Of a DNA stretch of 64,000 nt, positions 10,840 through 23,400 are shown one piece after another. Each line of letters begins with the position of its first letter. Position 1 is the first letter of the stretch. The notes below the pieces were generated by a model. The model did no database searches. It saw nothing but the letters and a program-made list of their open reading frames with translations, and had not been told where the DNA came from. Made by a program: the position numbers and the translations under genes. The DNA comes from Prostheceraeus crozeri (lineage: Eukaryota > Platyhelminthes > Polycladida > Euryleptidae), in contig CAJQUW010007737.1 of assembly GCA_907163375.1 (NCBI GenBank), positions 434,001 to 498,000 of the forward strand. The letters are read 5' to 3'.

Positions 10840-13800
10840 GAAGTGAATGCACAAATATAATCTCTGACGATCTTTCTGTTCAGCTGTCGTGTTGAGACTT
10901 TATTCGGTGCACAGTACATCATTAGGAAGCTTGAAATAATTTTTTGGTGACTATGGAAAACACCATTGTCTCAAGACATTCTGCAGGAAAGAAATTGATT
11001 CACACTCATGACCAGAGCGAATTATAAGTCAATTAGATGTTTCGCGTAAAATGGAATTTCTAACATAAAATTAGCTGGAACATGTTTGCTGAATTCATTT
11101 TACAATGCTACCTAGGATTTCAAGTATTTGCTTACCTGACAAATGTTTGAAGTACTTGCTCTGAATACTCATGACTTTGTCAGAGGTATTGTCATGAAGG
11201 AAGGGGTGATGGCATGGATTTCAGGCTGGATATAAATTGGCAAGAGTCAGCTGTGAAAACCTTACATTCTGTCCCGTCAAACAAACCAAGCTCTACGAAA
11301 GCCCTCATTCACTACATCGGCCACACAGGACTGATTTACATGCAGTTATTGTTGTGGGTAGTTAGATTGCCTTTTTACAACACTAACGTAGGAAATTAAT
11401 TGCAAAGAATAGAATGCGCAGGAATGTAGCAATTCAGAATGTAGTTGCTGATTTTCATGTGCGAGTGTAAATTGGTAATTAGCGCACTTATCGTGTAATA
11501 GAAATATTTCACACCGTCCTTACAACACAAGAGGCTCAATGTGATGTATTCTATGTCGTGCATCTGCTATTTATGGTATGATTGCATTTTTGCCAAGAGC
11601 TTGAAATCTCAAATTGGGTTGAATTGCTGTTGTAACTTTTCCGGAGTGCAAAAAATTGAAACTTGTTAGTCTATTCCAATCTGATTATTGTAGTGTGCAT
11701 TATGGCAGTGCAAGTCACTAACATTGTGCGTGATAAACAAAGTGGTTAGCAGAAGTTGCCACAAATCAAATTATTAAGATGGATAAATTGACGAAAATTA
11801 AGTGGAGCAAAGATGTCTAGTCCGTGAATCTTGGAAGTTGGAATGAAGTTCTGTATCTTCAATTCATCACAAGCGAGGCATCATCATAGAATTAGCATCT
11901 TGAAAGATGCTCAAAGTTGTTCTTTGATTGCTATGTTATTTTGATCGTCTGATAATTTCCAATTGCTTGCTCGGTTGGACATTGTTGCAGTGGGAGATAA
12001 TGGCAAATTTATATCAAATTTATTACTTCTACAATTTGAAAGAAATAAATAAAGGCAGGTATACGAACTCAAAGATATGAGAGACACAAAAAGGCCTCCA
12101 TCCAATGAGGCCAGGAAATTTGTGCGGAATAGTAAATGTAAAGATAAATGGCTCACTTAGTATTGTCTGATTTCGCAATCTCTTGCTATATTTTCATGTA
12201 ATTCCCCGTAATTCTCTCAATTGAGACTTTCGTGGTAAAATTATAAAGCCATTATTGGATTCATTGACGTCCAAAGGCATAAACGCTTCCGTTCTTATTC
12301 AACAATTACATGTAGAAGCTAATAATGTGAAATTAAATTTATCATCGTTGTTAACTGGTGGCAGTCAGAGAATGAAACATTGAGCGAAGAAAAATTAGAT
12401 TAGAAGAAATGATGGAGACTGTTGTTCCTTCTCTACTTCCATTCTATCAATTCTCAGATGAAAAGAATATTGAAATTATTCCTTAATCAAAGTCGAACAT
12501 TTGGGGATTGCCTGTGCTCAACATTACACTGATAGCTTGAATTATTGATGGTCAATAACTAATCTAATAAAAAGCTCGAATATGATGGTCTAAGATTGAT
12601 GGATTGAATTGAAAATGCTCGTCAAAGCGACCCAGAACAAATCAGTCCTCGCTGATTGAAGGTCATGCTGAGCTCAAACACGGATCAAGGTCATCCAAAA
12701 TTTCCGATATTCTAGAAATGTAAAATTTGAATGTTTTGTTTCTTTTTGTTAAATGTTTTGTGAATGCGTTTCAGATAGTATTTGGATGAATTTGTAGCAT
12801 CTGCAAAGTCATCTTCTAGGTATAGAATGCAATTAGTGGCAGTGACATACTTCACTGATCGAGACATTGGTGATTACACCCTTTCAATGCGGAATACTAA
12901 CTTCAAGGATTACTTGTAAATTCAGGCTAGCCATGAAGTCATGCGGGATGTTGAAAGCAACCTGAAGTTATTCAAGGTGATAATGAGTAACTTCCAAAAG
13001 GGATAAACCCTTCTTTAATGCATTTAAGTATCCGCTGAAATCCTTTGCCTTTTTTCACTATACTTCCGGATACGTGGACTTGCATAATCTTAGACAAGTA
13101 AATTTTTCTATATTAAATTTTTTATATATTCTATATATTATAAGTTTATCAGGGCATGTTTTATTAGTTACCTCGCAGTAGTAACAAGCAGTTAAGAAAA
13201 AAGTGATTTTGTCTTTGACACAGTGCATGTGCCCTTTTTGAAAAGATTTTTTAAGGAAAAAATGGTCGCTTCAGACATCAAAGCTGTCTATCACTTGTAG
13301 TTTATCAAGATGCAGACTGAACAAGCAACATGACATGTAAATTGCGCAGCATGTTTATTAATTCTCAATATGGCCATTTAGTTTCAAATGTTCGGGACAT
13401 TGACGTTTTCACAGCTTCTTCGCAATTCTAACGGTGATAGTTAACTCATCTCGTCACTGATGGTTTACTATACCTTCGAATTGAATGCGCTAACTTTAAA
13501 GCAATTCAGAGACTGCGACAAAAATGTTGGCGAAGTTTGAAAACTAACTCACGTAGCTGAGACTCTATCAATCTTAGAGCATGGAAGTGAAGGAGCATTG
13601 TAAGGTGAAACTTCTATAGGTGGACCACCTATGGGACACACGTAGATTATCCATATGAAGAGGCAGTCAGAGCTATTCAATTCTTTAAATCACTAATTCT
13701 TTCAGATTCACGCACAATGTACAATATCAACTTTGTAATTTTCATTGTACTATATACATAATGCAATTTTGTAATTAAATGTTAAGTAACACATATATGA

Positions 13801-13950
13801 CTAGATTTAATAAAGTAACAAAGACTTTATGATTTGAAGCTGTAAGAAAAGTGTATCAGATTGATAATAGAAAGCACAAATACGCATGTTGCATTAACAT
13901 TCGTCTAAAGTGTGTTTCAGTAAAACAATTATTAGTCAGTTTTGTATGTT
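10840..13950. other. No gene recognised
   Basis: About 3 kb of host-like AT-rich DNA with no supported exon, RNA gene, tandem repeat or transposon end. A/T-rich runs occur near 13,100. Confidence 0.5.
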
Positions 13951-13954
13951 TATT

Positions 13955-14265
13955 ACATATAATTTGTTTTGCATCTGTATTGTATAGTATTTGTTTTGCA
14001 TGTTTAATATATATATTATTTGCTTTGTATACTTATTTTATATTTTATTTGATTTGTATACTTATCATGTATTATTTGTTTCGCATGTTCATCATACATT
14101 ATCTGTTTTGTATTTCTTTCAATATTATTTGTTTTGTATGTTTATTGCATATTATTTGTTTTGTATGTTTATTATATATTATTTGTTTTGTATGTTTATT
14201 ATATATTATTTGTTTTGTATGTTTATTATACATTATTTGTTTTATATACTTATTTTATATGTTTG
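13955..14265. repeat. AT-rich ~27-bp minisatellite
   Basis: The unit is about 27 bp ('attatttgttttgtatg' plus 'tttattatat'). It is degenerate on the left and nearly uniform at 14,120-14,250. As 27 is a multiple of three, all + frames stay open and give hydrophobic LFVLYVYYI-type peptides, which are not evidence of a gene. Confidence 0.85.
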
Positions 14266-14269
14266 ACAA

Positions 14270-14900
14270 TATGTTCTCGATTTCTTGAAGATTCGTTTAT
14301 CAAAGCCGTCTACCATCAATGTCCAGCCAACATTTAAATTAAAAAATTCAATTTTTTGAAAAGGGCGTAATTCAAATTTTAATTTTTCATTTAAATCAGA
14401 GTAGCAACATGATAGAGTTGATAAAAACTGATGCCACCATAGGAGCGAGCAAGCGCCAATATTGTGTTCCTGTCGTGTAGTAATCATGCGAACTATTCAT
14501 AGTCTAGTATAGGAGTCATTGATATCTAGCGGGTTCATGGCAAGCTAGATTAATGAAGTATGAATGCCTGATAAAATATCTATTGATAATACACTTGTTC
14601 AAAAAGGAACTCTCCTGTCTTCCACCAAAATATAGCGACTATATTGATCAATTTCCAGCAAGGTGATGTGTGGTATTTACTCGTTGAATTATAATCTATA
14701 CCGTTTTTTACTCCATCTGATGTTTTAGACAATTTACATCAGCTAACAGACATCAGAATCAGCAGGATGATCAACTCTAACCTGTCGATTATCTTGATAG
14801 TCATTTATTTACCGATCGTGACGTTTTCACTGAAAAATGCATCCATTCATAAGAAATGATTGCAAAAGAATTATTTATAGCCAGAAGATTAAGGAGAAAC
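14270..14900. other. No gene recognised
   Basis: Host-like DNA between the AT minisatellite and the small candidate gene. Nothing supported. Confidence 0.5.
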
Positions 14901-14925
14901 TTGAGTTAGATTGACAGGAAGTTCG

Positions 14926-15327
14926 CTAGAAGTTGTGTAAGGGGCAGTGAAGGAAACTGTGAATGCACACCTTATCTTTCAATCTGCAGCGTGACAGTCC
15001 TATCTGGAGCCTGGAAGCATTCATATAATTGGGAATATTCAAATCAGAGGCAGAATTATTTGTCATCTGAAAGACATGTCCCATTAACGAGGAAGCGTTA
15101 ATAGTTGTGTGATTCGAGCTGATTTGCAATTCATTCCAACGTGATGGATTTCCGTCAATGACAATGACGAGTGGATATTGAAGATGCTCTGAATTTTCCA
15201 ACTGAGATGTGCGTGTGTCAGACGCATTAACTGTGTTAATTCGATGTCTAAAAGACACTACATTTAAAATGCAGAGCCAAATTCTTAAACGGAGCCAGTC
15301 TATGGTAGACCGGAAATACTTCTTCAT
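14926..15327 (-). CDS. Candidate small secreted glycoprotein
   Basis: This is a 133-residue open frame with an ATG start. Residues about 11-25 form a hydrophobic stretch (WLRLRIWLCILNVVSF) after a basic start, and VNA-S near residue 36 could be a cleavage site. Five Asn-X-Ser/Thr sequons follow (NAS, NHT, NAS, NNS, NAS), and four cysteines lie near or in the C-terminal part. No family is recognised and no neighbour supports it. A secreted or membrane-anchored product is inference; a chance frame remains possible. Confidence 0.25.
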   Translation of the reverse strand: MKKYFRSTIDWLRLRIWLCILNVVSFRHRINTVNASDTRTSQLENSEHLQYPLVIVIDGNPSRWNELQISSNHTTINASSLMGHVFQMTNNSASDLNIPNYMNASRLQIGLSRCRLKDKVCIHSFLHCPLHNF

Positions 15328-15603
15328 TCAGATGCTAGATTCATATTTTCAGCATGATGTCGCTGTTCTATGCATTTTAAATAAATTATATTTGTCTCCG
15401 TACATGTATTGTAGATGTCCCATCGTTTTATTTGACCTGTAAAGCAGACTATTGCCCGCGGGGGATCCAATGCACGGGAAGGAGCGTAATCTATGCCAAG
15501 TGTTACTGATCTTGTTCTGTTTTAGTATAGACTAGATCTGTGAATAGATATTTTCACTATTGATCAAGCAAAATTTCTATTCAAATATCATTGATAATTA
15601 ATC

Positions 15604-16717
15604 CAGGGTTTTTTTTAAGGCGACATACGCGCCCGATTTGGGCGGGTAAAAATTTCAAATGGGCGGGTAAATTTCGGATGTCAACTCGGACCACTGTCCA
15701 TGTCAGTCACTTTTGTTTTTCACATAAGGCGAATAATTCGAATTATTCGCATAATTCGAATTTAAAAATTATTAAACCCAACCCTATTTCAGGTGTGGAT
15801 AATCTATACGAAACCTATTTATGTTCGATTATGCGATTCGCAACCATCGTCAAGTTAACAAGTACAAAAACTTTCCTTCACTCACACGCATTTAAAAGTA
15901 GGATGTTATTAAAACGGAAATACTATGTAGTCATGTAGTGGACCATGCCAAAATAAATTTTACTGGTTGCGAATGAAGAAATACATTCGCAGTGGTGCTT
16001 TCTTGTCTCACATAGCTTACTTCATTTATAGAATTTGCATCACTGAAAGTTATGGAGGTGTACAACTGTACAGTACATGTATGTATGCCCCCTATACGTA
16101 GTTGACAATAAATTTCGATCGTTAAAGAGAAACTAGGCATATTCAATTTTTAAGTAATAATTGTAACACAACTTTTCATCATCCATGACTTAACTAAGCA
16201 ATTTGCAGACTTTTACAGTGCAAATAACACATTCATCGCTTATCAACGGTTATTTACATTCTTTAACTTCAATTCTCATTGATATGCGGCACTGTTTCGT
16301 TGATCATCAATAGGCTCTTGTCGATGAGGAATGACGTTGCATATGTGACGTTGCATATAATGTTTGTCTTTATATAAATAGCAGTTTGCCATATTCACTG
16401 TGAAATCATGTAGTGTATTATGCATTCATCATATATGTTTTTACTGCAAGTTCAAGAGACAATTTTCCACTGTTCCTCTCCATCTTATCCAGCAATTGTT
16501 GCTGTGCACATTTTAGTGCATGTACGTCATGTAGGCATGTATTGTACCACCACCTCTAATTTGCTGAATATTCAAAAGATGCAACTTTGTTTCCGCTTTC
16601 TTTTTACAGCTGGAAAGGAAATTGAAAGAAAGATCTACAAGCCTTGTTTTGCTTTGTTTTAGATTGGCGGGTAGAATTTGGGAGTGGGCGGGTAAACGAA
16701 ACCTTAAAAAAACCCTG
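15604..16717. mobile_element. Non-autonomous hAT-like element (1.1 kb)
   Basis: The ends are inverted: the left is 'cagggttttttttaagg' and the right reads 'ccttaaaaaaaccctg'. Both sides carry an internal 'gggcgggtaaa' motif about 40-75 bp in. The flanking direct repeat 'attaatc' (15,597-15,603 and 16,718-16,724) is 7 bp, one short of the hAT norm. No transposase is seen. It was probably mobilised by a related full-length hAT. Confidence 0.75.
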
Positions 16718-16725
16718 ATTAATCA

Positions 16726-17430
16726 TAGACATGTCAATCACCGTCTGTCCTTGATCATCATAGCACGTCGACAAAGAAAATTCTCCACGCACCTCGTGCA
16801 TGGACTGCTTCATCAACGCATTCAAACTCGTTAGATTTAAGTAGCCATGGATATCTATATAGTATGTACGGGTTCGGGCATTTAAGATATTTATCTCGTG
16901 GAATGCTACAAGAAAGCAAGCATGCTCTAGCTGTGTAAATAACAGCGTTCATGCCCCAGGTCGATACTCCTCTGTTTACTGACCAGGCTTTCGGAGCTAT
17001 GTATTGCAGCCACAGACAGTGTACACATACTCTATAAGAGCGGGGCATCTACGCTAATATCGGTTATTGGCGGGACAATATTTGCAACATTTAATATAAC
17101 TACCTCGAACGGTTGGTATGTAGCATCATCAACCGTTCAAGCAAGTGATGTTAATTTCATTATTGCAAGTGATTATGCATCACGTGGTAGAAAAAGTGGA
17201 TAATACAATTGATGGAATTACCATATCGTTTCAATTACCACAATAGTATCAGCGGTCATCTATCTACATATTGGAACGATTTTCCATACTGATATTGCAA
17301 AGTATCATATTTGAGATTTACATGGAGCAGTTCCCCAGGAGGCTGACAATGTTTCATATAATTTTGTCAGGAGATTAATCATCCATCTATGGCAAATTCT
17401 GATTGTTAAATGGATAACTGCTACATCTAT
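16726..17430. other. No gene recognised
   Basis: Host-like DNA. A 7-bp stem (ctgacaa/ttgtcag) lies near 17,350. Confidence 0.5.
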
Positions 17431-17434
17431 CTTA

Positions 17435-17544
17435 TTCCATGTCTATTACAGATACTTCCAGTTGAATTTCAGAAATCTATCAGCAATATCTCAACTTTGA
17501 AGATATCTGAGATTCAATTGAAGAATCCTAAAGTAGACGTGGAA
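17435..17544 (+). repeat. 110-nt imperfect hairpin, pre-miRNA-like
   Basis: The arms at 17,435-17,477 and 17,502-17,544 pair along about 43 positions around a 24-nt loop. At least four departures from Watson-Crick pairing would be G-U pairs in a + strand transcript but A-C clashes in a minus transcript. That favours a structured + strand RNA over a simple palindromic insertion. No flanking duplication is seen. Confidence 0.45.
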
Positions 17545-19730
17545 AAGGCATGGACTCCTACATAGCATTATCTAGGAGAATAGGATAGAATAGGATAGAA
17601 ATGTGCTATATCACAGGTTTTATGTATTCACAAAATCGGAGCTCTGGACAGCGCATATCTATGAAATTCGGAAATGAATTGAATGTACTAACTTTGCCGC
17701 TCATGTAAAATCAAGTTGTTGTGTTTGAAATAAACTTCACCTACTCGAGCTTTCAAGTTATCGGGAGTTTCTATCAACATGCCAATTTATAGCATTCAGC
17801 TAGCAATTCACGCAGTCATGATACCAATCACTGATTTCTTTGGCTATTAAAAAAGTAAATATAGAGGGTATGGATGTCCGTAAAGATTATTCTACCATTC
17901 AGTTACCAAAGTCGTGAAGTGTGCAGATCAGAAATCGCATTTTAGATGTAGACAAAACGAATCTCGTTGACACATAAGGAAGTGTGGTGAATAGTGAATG
18001 AAGGACCGGCATAAATGCATTTTTTGAAAGGGTGAGTTAGTTGATTTTTCAGTTTATTTTCAATGAGTGAATAATTCGAAACAACGATGTAAGTTGATCG
18101 AATAGTTCGTAAGTTTCGCTTAGATAATTATTACCGCTAATAGACTATTTGCCGCCAATGCTTGCAATTTGCAACACTAATTCAAATAATATATGGACAT
18201 ATTACTACTACCATTTGAGAAGTATTTAAGTAGCATGAGAGGGACATTTGTTTATGAAAATTGTGATATTCTCACACTAGATTGGGCGAAATGCTGCCCA
18301 ATTCAAATTATCTCTTTTGTCATTCAAATTTAAGACGATTGATGCTCTTCGATGTATGAAAATCTTCCTATACAAATTTATGAATGTCTTCTTAAAATTG
18401 TCTTTGAATACTACAAGAAATCTATTGTTTTTCTCATGACTTGTATTTGGATATATAGCGAGATGAAGCAAGTTTCATAGCTGTACAGTTTTATTCCAAG
18501 GAAACACTGTGACAAGGGAATTCATTTACGCTTATGTAATGTCATTATTTTTGTTGAACAAGCTTAATTTTTTGCCATCTCTTAAATAGATAGTGCAAAA
18601 ATGAACAAAGGCGTAGATTGAGCTTTGATTGTATGCAAATGACAGAGCATGTGAGTAGCCAGGAAATCAAGACTATAAAGTAAAAAAAGAGAATGCAAAA
18701 TTGGGTGAATGATGATCTTTTTGGTAAATTGATCGCATTACTTCGATTAGATGACAACAAGATTGCAAATAGGCTTGTTGGTAAGCTAATACAAGCGAAT
18801 TTATGGAATACAGTAACCGTTAGACCAAATGTCGATGTTGAGAGATGTGAACTTGGTCTGCTGATGATCTCTGGTATTGGATGAAATGGTAGCTATTCAG
18901 ATCTGCTCAATTTTCAACTGAGGATGCAACTCAATTCATTTATTAAATATTTTACGAATCTATTTCAAGAGGTAGCATTTTATTAATTATCACAATTGCA
19001 CTGACGTAGATGAAATGCAGTCAGTAGTTTTCTATGAATACCCGAGGATAGTTTTTGTGATGAATGTGCGTTGTAGTTTTTGATTTAAGCCTCACGATTT
19101 TCAATATTGATGCTTGTAGTCTAAACGTTTATTATTATATTGACTTTATTTTCTATAAATGCGTATCTCAAATTTGCTATGGGTACGGCTGCATGTTAAA
19201 TAGGGAGTTGTGCTGATGTTGAGAGATGTGAGCAATTATTGCATTTTTGCTTGCCTTCACACAAGCCACTTGAAATCTGATAATCAACAATATTTGATGT
19301 AATTCCTTTTGAAAGCGCTTGTTGTTTATTAAAACTTTTCAATCGTTTGATGGTTCGGTGGAGACGCAACTAAAAAATGCAGCTATCGCTTTGGAAAGTG
19401 CACCGTTTTGATCTTTGACGAGGATCTGCAGACAAATCATCATTGAGTACTTGATAATTGGAGAAATAAATCACCAATCCTCATCTGACATCGCTCTAAT
19501 GATTGTACTGTCATCTAATTGCCTTATCTCCGTCTCTCATACCCATCATTGGTGAAGTAGAGGAATGATTTCGGCACCTTAAGTCTCTGATAGCAAATAA
19601 TCAATGAGAAACAGAAGCGTAGAGTGAGGAATACGCATTTTGTAACCACCTTTTACTGAATGCGCTGCTTCAGGATTTATTCTCTCGAAAACAGTGGAAC
19701 TATTGCTTATCTTCGCACACTAGGGAGCAC
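17545..19730. other. No gene recognised
   Basis: About 2.2 kb of AT-rich host DNA. Two short repeats of 'ggatagaat' occur near 17,585. No supported exon. Confidence 0.5.
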
Positions 19731-19733
19731 CTG

Positions 19734-19900
19734 CGCCCCCGTGGCTTAGTGGTTAATGACGTGGATCGGCGGTCGGAAGGTTAAGGGCTCGATTCCTCCT
19801 GCATACAGAGCAGTGATTGGGGAGGAAAAGTAGCCTCAAGAAGCTACGTGTAAATAACAATCGGTGCATGTAAAATGTGCATCGTAATAAACAGCGAAAA
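19734..19900 (+). repeat. tRNA-derived SINE
   Basis: A box 'tggcttagtggttaatg' near 19,742 and B box 'ggctcgattcc' near 19,787 are spaced as in a tRNA gene. A tRNA-unrelated body follows to about 19,900. The 5' start is 'gcgcccccgtgg'. The 3' border is uncertain. Confidence 0.65.
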
Positions 19901-19904
19901 AACA

Positions 19905-20446
19905 GACAAATTTCTCAGAATGTACCCGCTGATATCAGGAAATTTTGATGACGTCACAGTTTAGATCAGTTAATAACACAAAAAATGATTCTTCCTCCAG
20001 ATTATTCTTTTTACACCGTAAAAAAAAGCTAGCGCCAAAAGCTGATCTTAACTGTTGTTTTTCTGTTTTCCAAAGTTTACAGTGCAGATGTCCTCATGCT
20101 CTGTCGACCTCTGACAATCGAGATGACTTAATTGGGAATTGTTTGTCTTCTCCTGTGGATGAAGTTGGCAATGGAATCGCCGATCCGCAGAAAAAGAAAT
20201 GTTTTCTGGGGAAATGAAGCCATCGACATTACTTCCCAGCAATGCTGGGCGTAGAAGTAAAAAAGCCGATAGTGCCAATCCTATGTGTCCTTACACATAG
20301 TTCTTTGAAATTTTTGTTGCCTGTCCCAAAGGATGTCTGATCCATGAAAAATCAGTGCACTGCAAATCTATGATTTAAAGGCAAAGAGAATGAGATTGCA
20401 AATGGCCAGCATCAACTCTCCAGTGGAAAATGGCCTTGTTAGTTGT
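19905..20446. other. Left flank of the satellite, no gene recognised
   Basis: Ordinary host-like DNA. The last ~40 bp before the array ('cgcacgactcgcagggaaac') is already a degraded satellite unit. Confidence 0.5.
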
Positions 20447-23400
20447 CTCGCACGACTCGCAGGGAAACGCGGTCTTATTCTATTTGGTTGTGGGGACTGC
20501 ACAAATGTTGCGTCCTACGACACGCAAGGAAACGTTGGCCTTATTCTATTTGGTTGTGGGGACTGCACAACTGTTGCGTCCTACGACACGCAAGGAAACG
20601 TTGGTCTTGTTCTATTTGGTTGTGGGGACTGCACAACTGTTGCGTCCTACGACACGCAGGGAAACGTTGGTCTTGTTCTATTTGGTTATGGGACTGCACA
20701 ACTGTTGCGTCCTACGACACGCAAGGAAGCGTTGGTATTGTTATATTTGGTTGTGGGGACTGCACAACTGTTGCGTCCTACGACACGCAAGGAAACGTTG
20801 GCCTTATTCTATTTGGTTGTGGGGACTGCACAACTGTTGCGTCCTACGACACGCAAGGAAGCGTTGGTATTGTTATATTTGGTTGTGGGGACTGCACAAC
20901 TGTTGCGTCCTACGACACGCAAGGAAACGTTGGCCTTATTCTATTTGGTTATGGGACTGCACAACTGTTGCGTCCTACGACACGCAAGGAAGCGTTGGCC
21001 TTATTCTATTTGGTTATGGGACTGCACAACTGTTGCGTCCTACGACACGCAAGGAAGCGTTGGTATTGTTATATTTGGTTGTGGGGACTGCACGACTGTT
21101 ACGTCCTACGACACGCAAGGAAACGTTGGTCTTGTTATATTTGGTTGTGGGGACTGCACAACTGTTGCGTCCTACGACACGCAAGGAAGCGTTGGTATTG
21201 TTATATTTGGTTGTGGGGACTGCACAACTGTTGCGTCCTACGACACGCAAGGAAGCGTTGGTCTTGTTATATTTGGTTGTGGGGACTGCACAACTGTTGC
21301 ATCCTACGACACGCAAGGAAACGTTGGTCTTGTTCTATTTGGTTGTGGGGACTGCACAACTGTTGCGTCCTACGACACGCAGGGAAACGTTGGTCTTGTC
21401 ATTTTGGTTGTGGGGACTACACAAATGTTGCGTCCTACGACACGCAGGGAAACGTAGCTCTAATTCTATTTGGTTATGGGACTGCACAACTGTTGCGTCC
21501 TACGACACGCAAGGAAGCGTTGGTATTGTTATATTTGGTTGTGGGGACTGCACAACTGTTGCGTCCTACGACACGCAAGGAAACGTTGGCCTTATTCTAT
21601 TTGGTTATGGGACTGCACAACTGTTGCGTCCTACGACACGCAAGGAAGCGTTGGCCTTATTCTATTTGGTTATGGGACTGCACAACTGTTGCGTCCTACG
21701 ACACGCAAGGAAGCGTTGGTATTGTTATATTTGGTTGTGGGGACTGCACAACTGTTGCGTCCTACGACACGCAAGGAAACGTTGGCCTTATTCTATTTGG
21801 TTATGGGACTGCACAACTGTTGCGTCCTACGACACGCAAGGAAGCGTTGGTATTGTTATATTTGGTTGTGGGACTGCACAACTGTTGCGTCCTACGACAC
21901 GCAAGGAAACGTTGGTCTTGTTCTATTTGGTTGTGGGGACTGCACGACTGTTACGTCCTACGACACGCAAGGAAACGTTGGCCTTATTCTATTTGGTTGT
22001 GGGGACTGCACGACTGTTGCGTCCTACGACACGCAAGGAAACGTTGGCCTTATTCTATTTGGTTGTAGGGACTGCACGACTGTTACGTTCTACGACACGC
22101 AAGGAAACGTTGGCCTTATTCTATTTGGTTATGGGACTGCACAACTGTTGCGTCCTACGACACGCAAGGAAGCGTTGGTCTTATTCTATTTGGTTGTGGG
22201 GACTGCACAACTGTTGCGTCCTACGACACGCAAGGAAGCGTTGGTATTGTTATATTTGGTTGTGGGGACTGCACGACTGTTACGTCCTACGACACGCAAG
22301 GAAACGTTGGTCTTGTTATATTTGGTTGTGGGGACTGCACAACTGTTGCGTCCTACGACACGCAAGGAAGCGTTGGTATTGTTATATTTGGTTGTGGGGA
22401 CTGCACGACTGTTACGTCCTACGACACGCAAGGAAACGTTGGTCTTGTTCTATTTGGTTGTGGGGACTGCACAACTGTTACGTCCTACGACACGCAAGGA
22501 AACGTTGGTCTTGTTCTATTTGGTTGTGGGGACTGCACAACTGTTGCGTCCTACGACACGCAAGGAAACGTTGGCCTTATTCTATTTGGTTGTGGGGACT
22601 GCACAACTGTTGCGTCCTACGACACGCAAGGAAACGTTGGTCTTGTTCTATTTGGTTGTGGAGACTGCACAACGGTGCGTCCTACGACACGCAAGGAAGC
22701 GTTGGTCTTGTTATATTTGGTTGTGGGGACTGCACGACTGTTGCGTCCTACGACACGCAAGGAAACGTTGGCCTTATTCTATTTGGTTGTGGGGACTGCA
22801 CAACTGTTGCGTCCTACGACACGCAGGGAAACGTTGGTCTTGTCATTTTGGTTGTGGGGACTGCACAAATGTTGCGTCCTACGACACGCAAGGAAGCGTT
22901 GGTCTTGTTATATTTGGTTGTGGGTACTGCACAACTGTTGCATCCTACGACACGCAAGGAAACGTTGGTCTTGTTCTATTTGGTTGTAGGGACTGCACAA
23001 CTGTTGCGTCCTACGACACGCAAGGAAGCGTTGGTATTGTTATATTTGGTTGTGGGACTGCACAACTGTTGCGTCCTACGACACGCAGGGAAACGTTGGT
23101 CTTGTTCTATTTGGTTGTGGGGACTGCACAACTGTTGCGTCCTACGACACGCAAGGAAACGTTGGTCTTGTTCTATTTGGTTATGAGACTGCACAACTGT
23201 TGCGTCCTACGACACGCAAGGAAGCGTTGGTCTTGTTATATTTGGTTGTGGGGACTGCACGACTGTTGCGTCCTACGACACGCAAGGAAACGTTGGCCTT
23301 ATTCTATTTGGTTGTGGGGACTGCACAACTGTTGCGTCCTACGACACGCAAGGAAACGTTGGTCTTGTTCTATTTGGTTGTGGGGACTGCACAACTGTTG

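Noticed and set aside
10370-10922. Two minus-strand open frames of 65 and 117 residues
   Set aside because: They overlap a non-autonomous hAT-like element and lack any domain.
13851-14337. Hydrophobic multi-pass membrane protein
   Set aside because: An AT-rich 27-bp minisatellite produces Leu/Phe/Tyr-rich peptides in every + frame.
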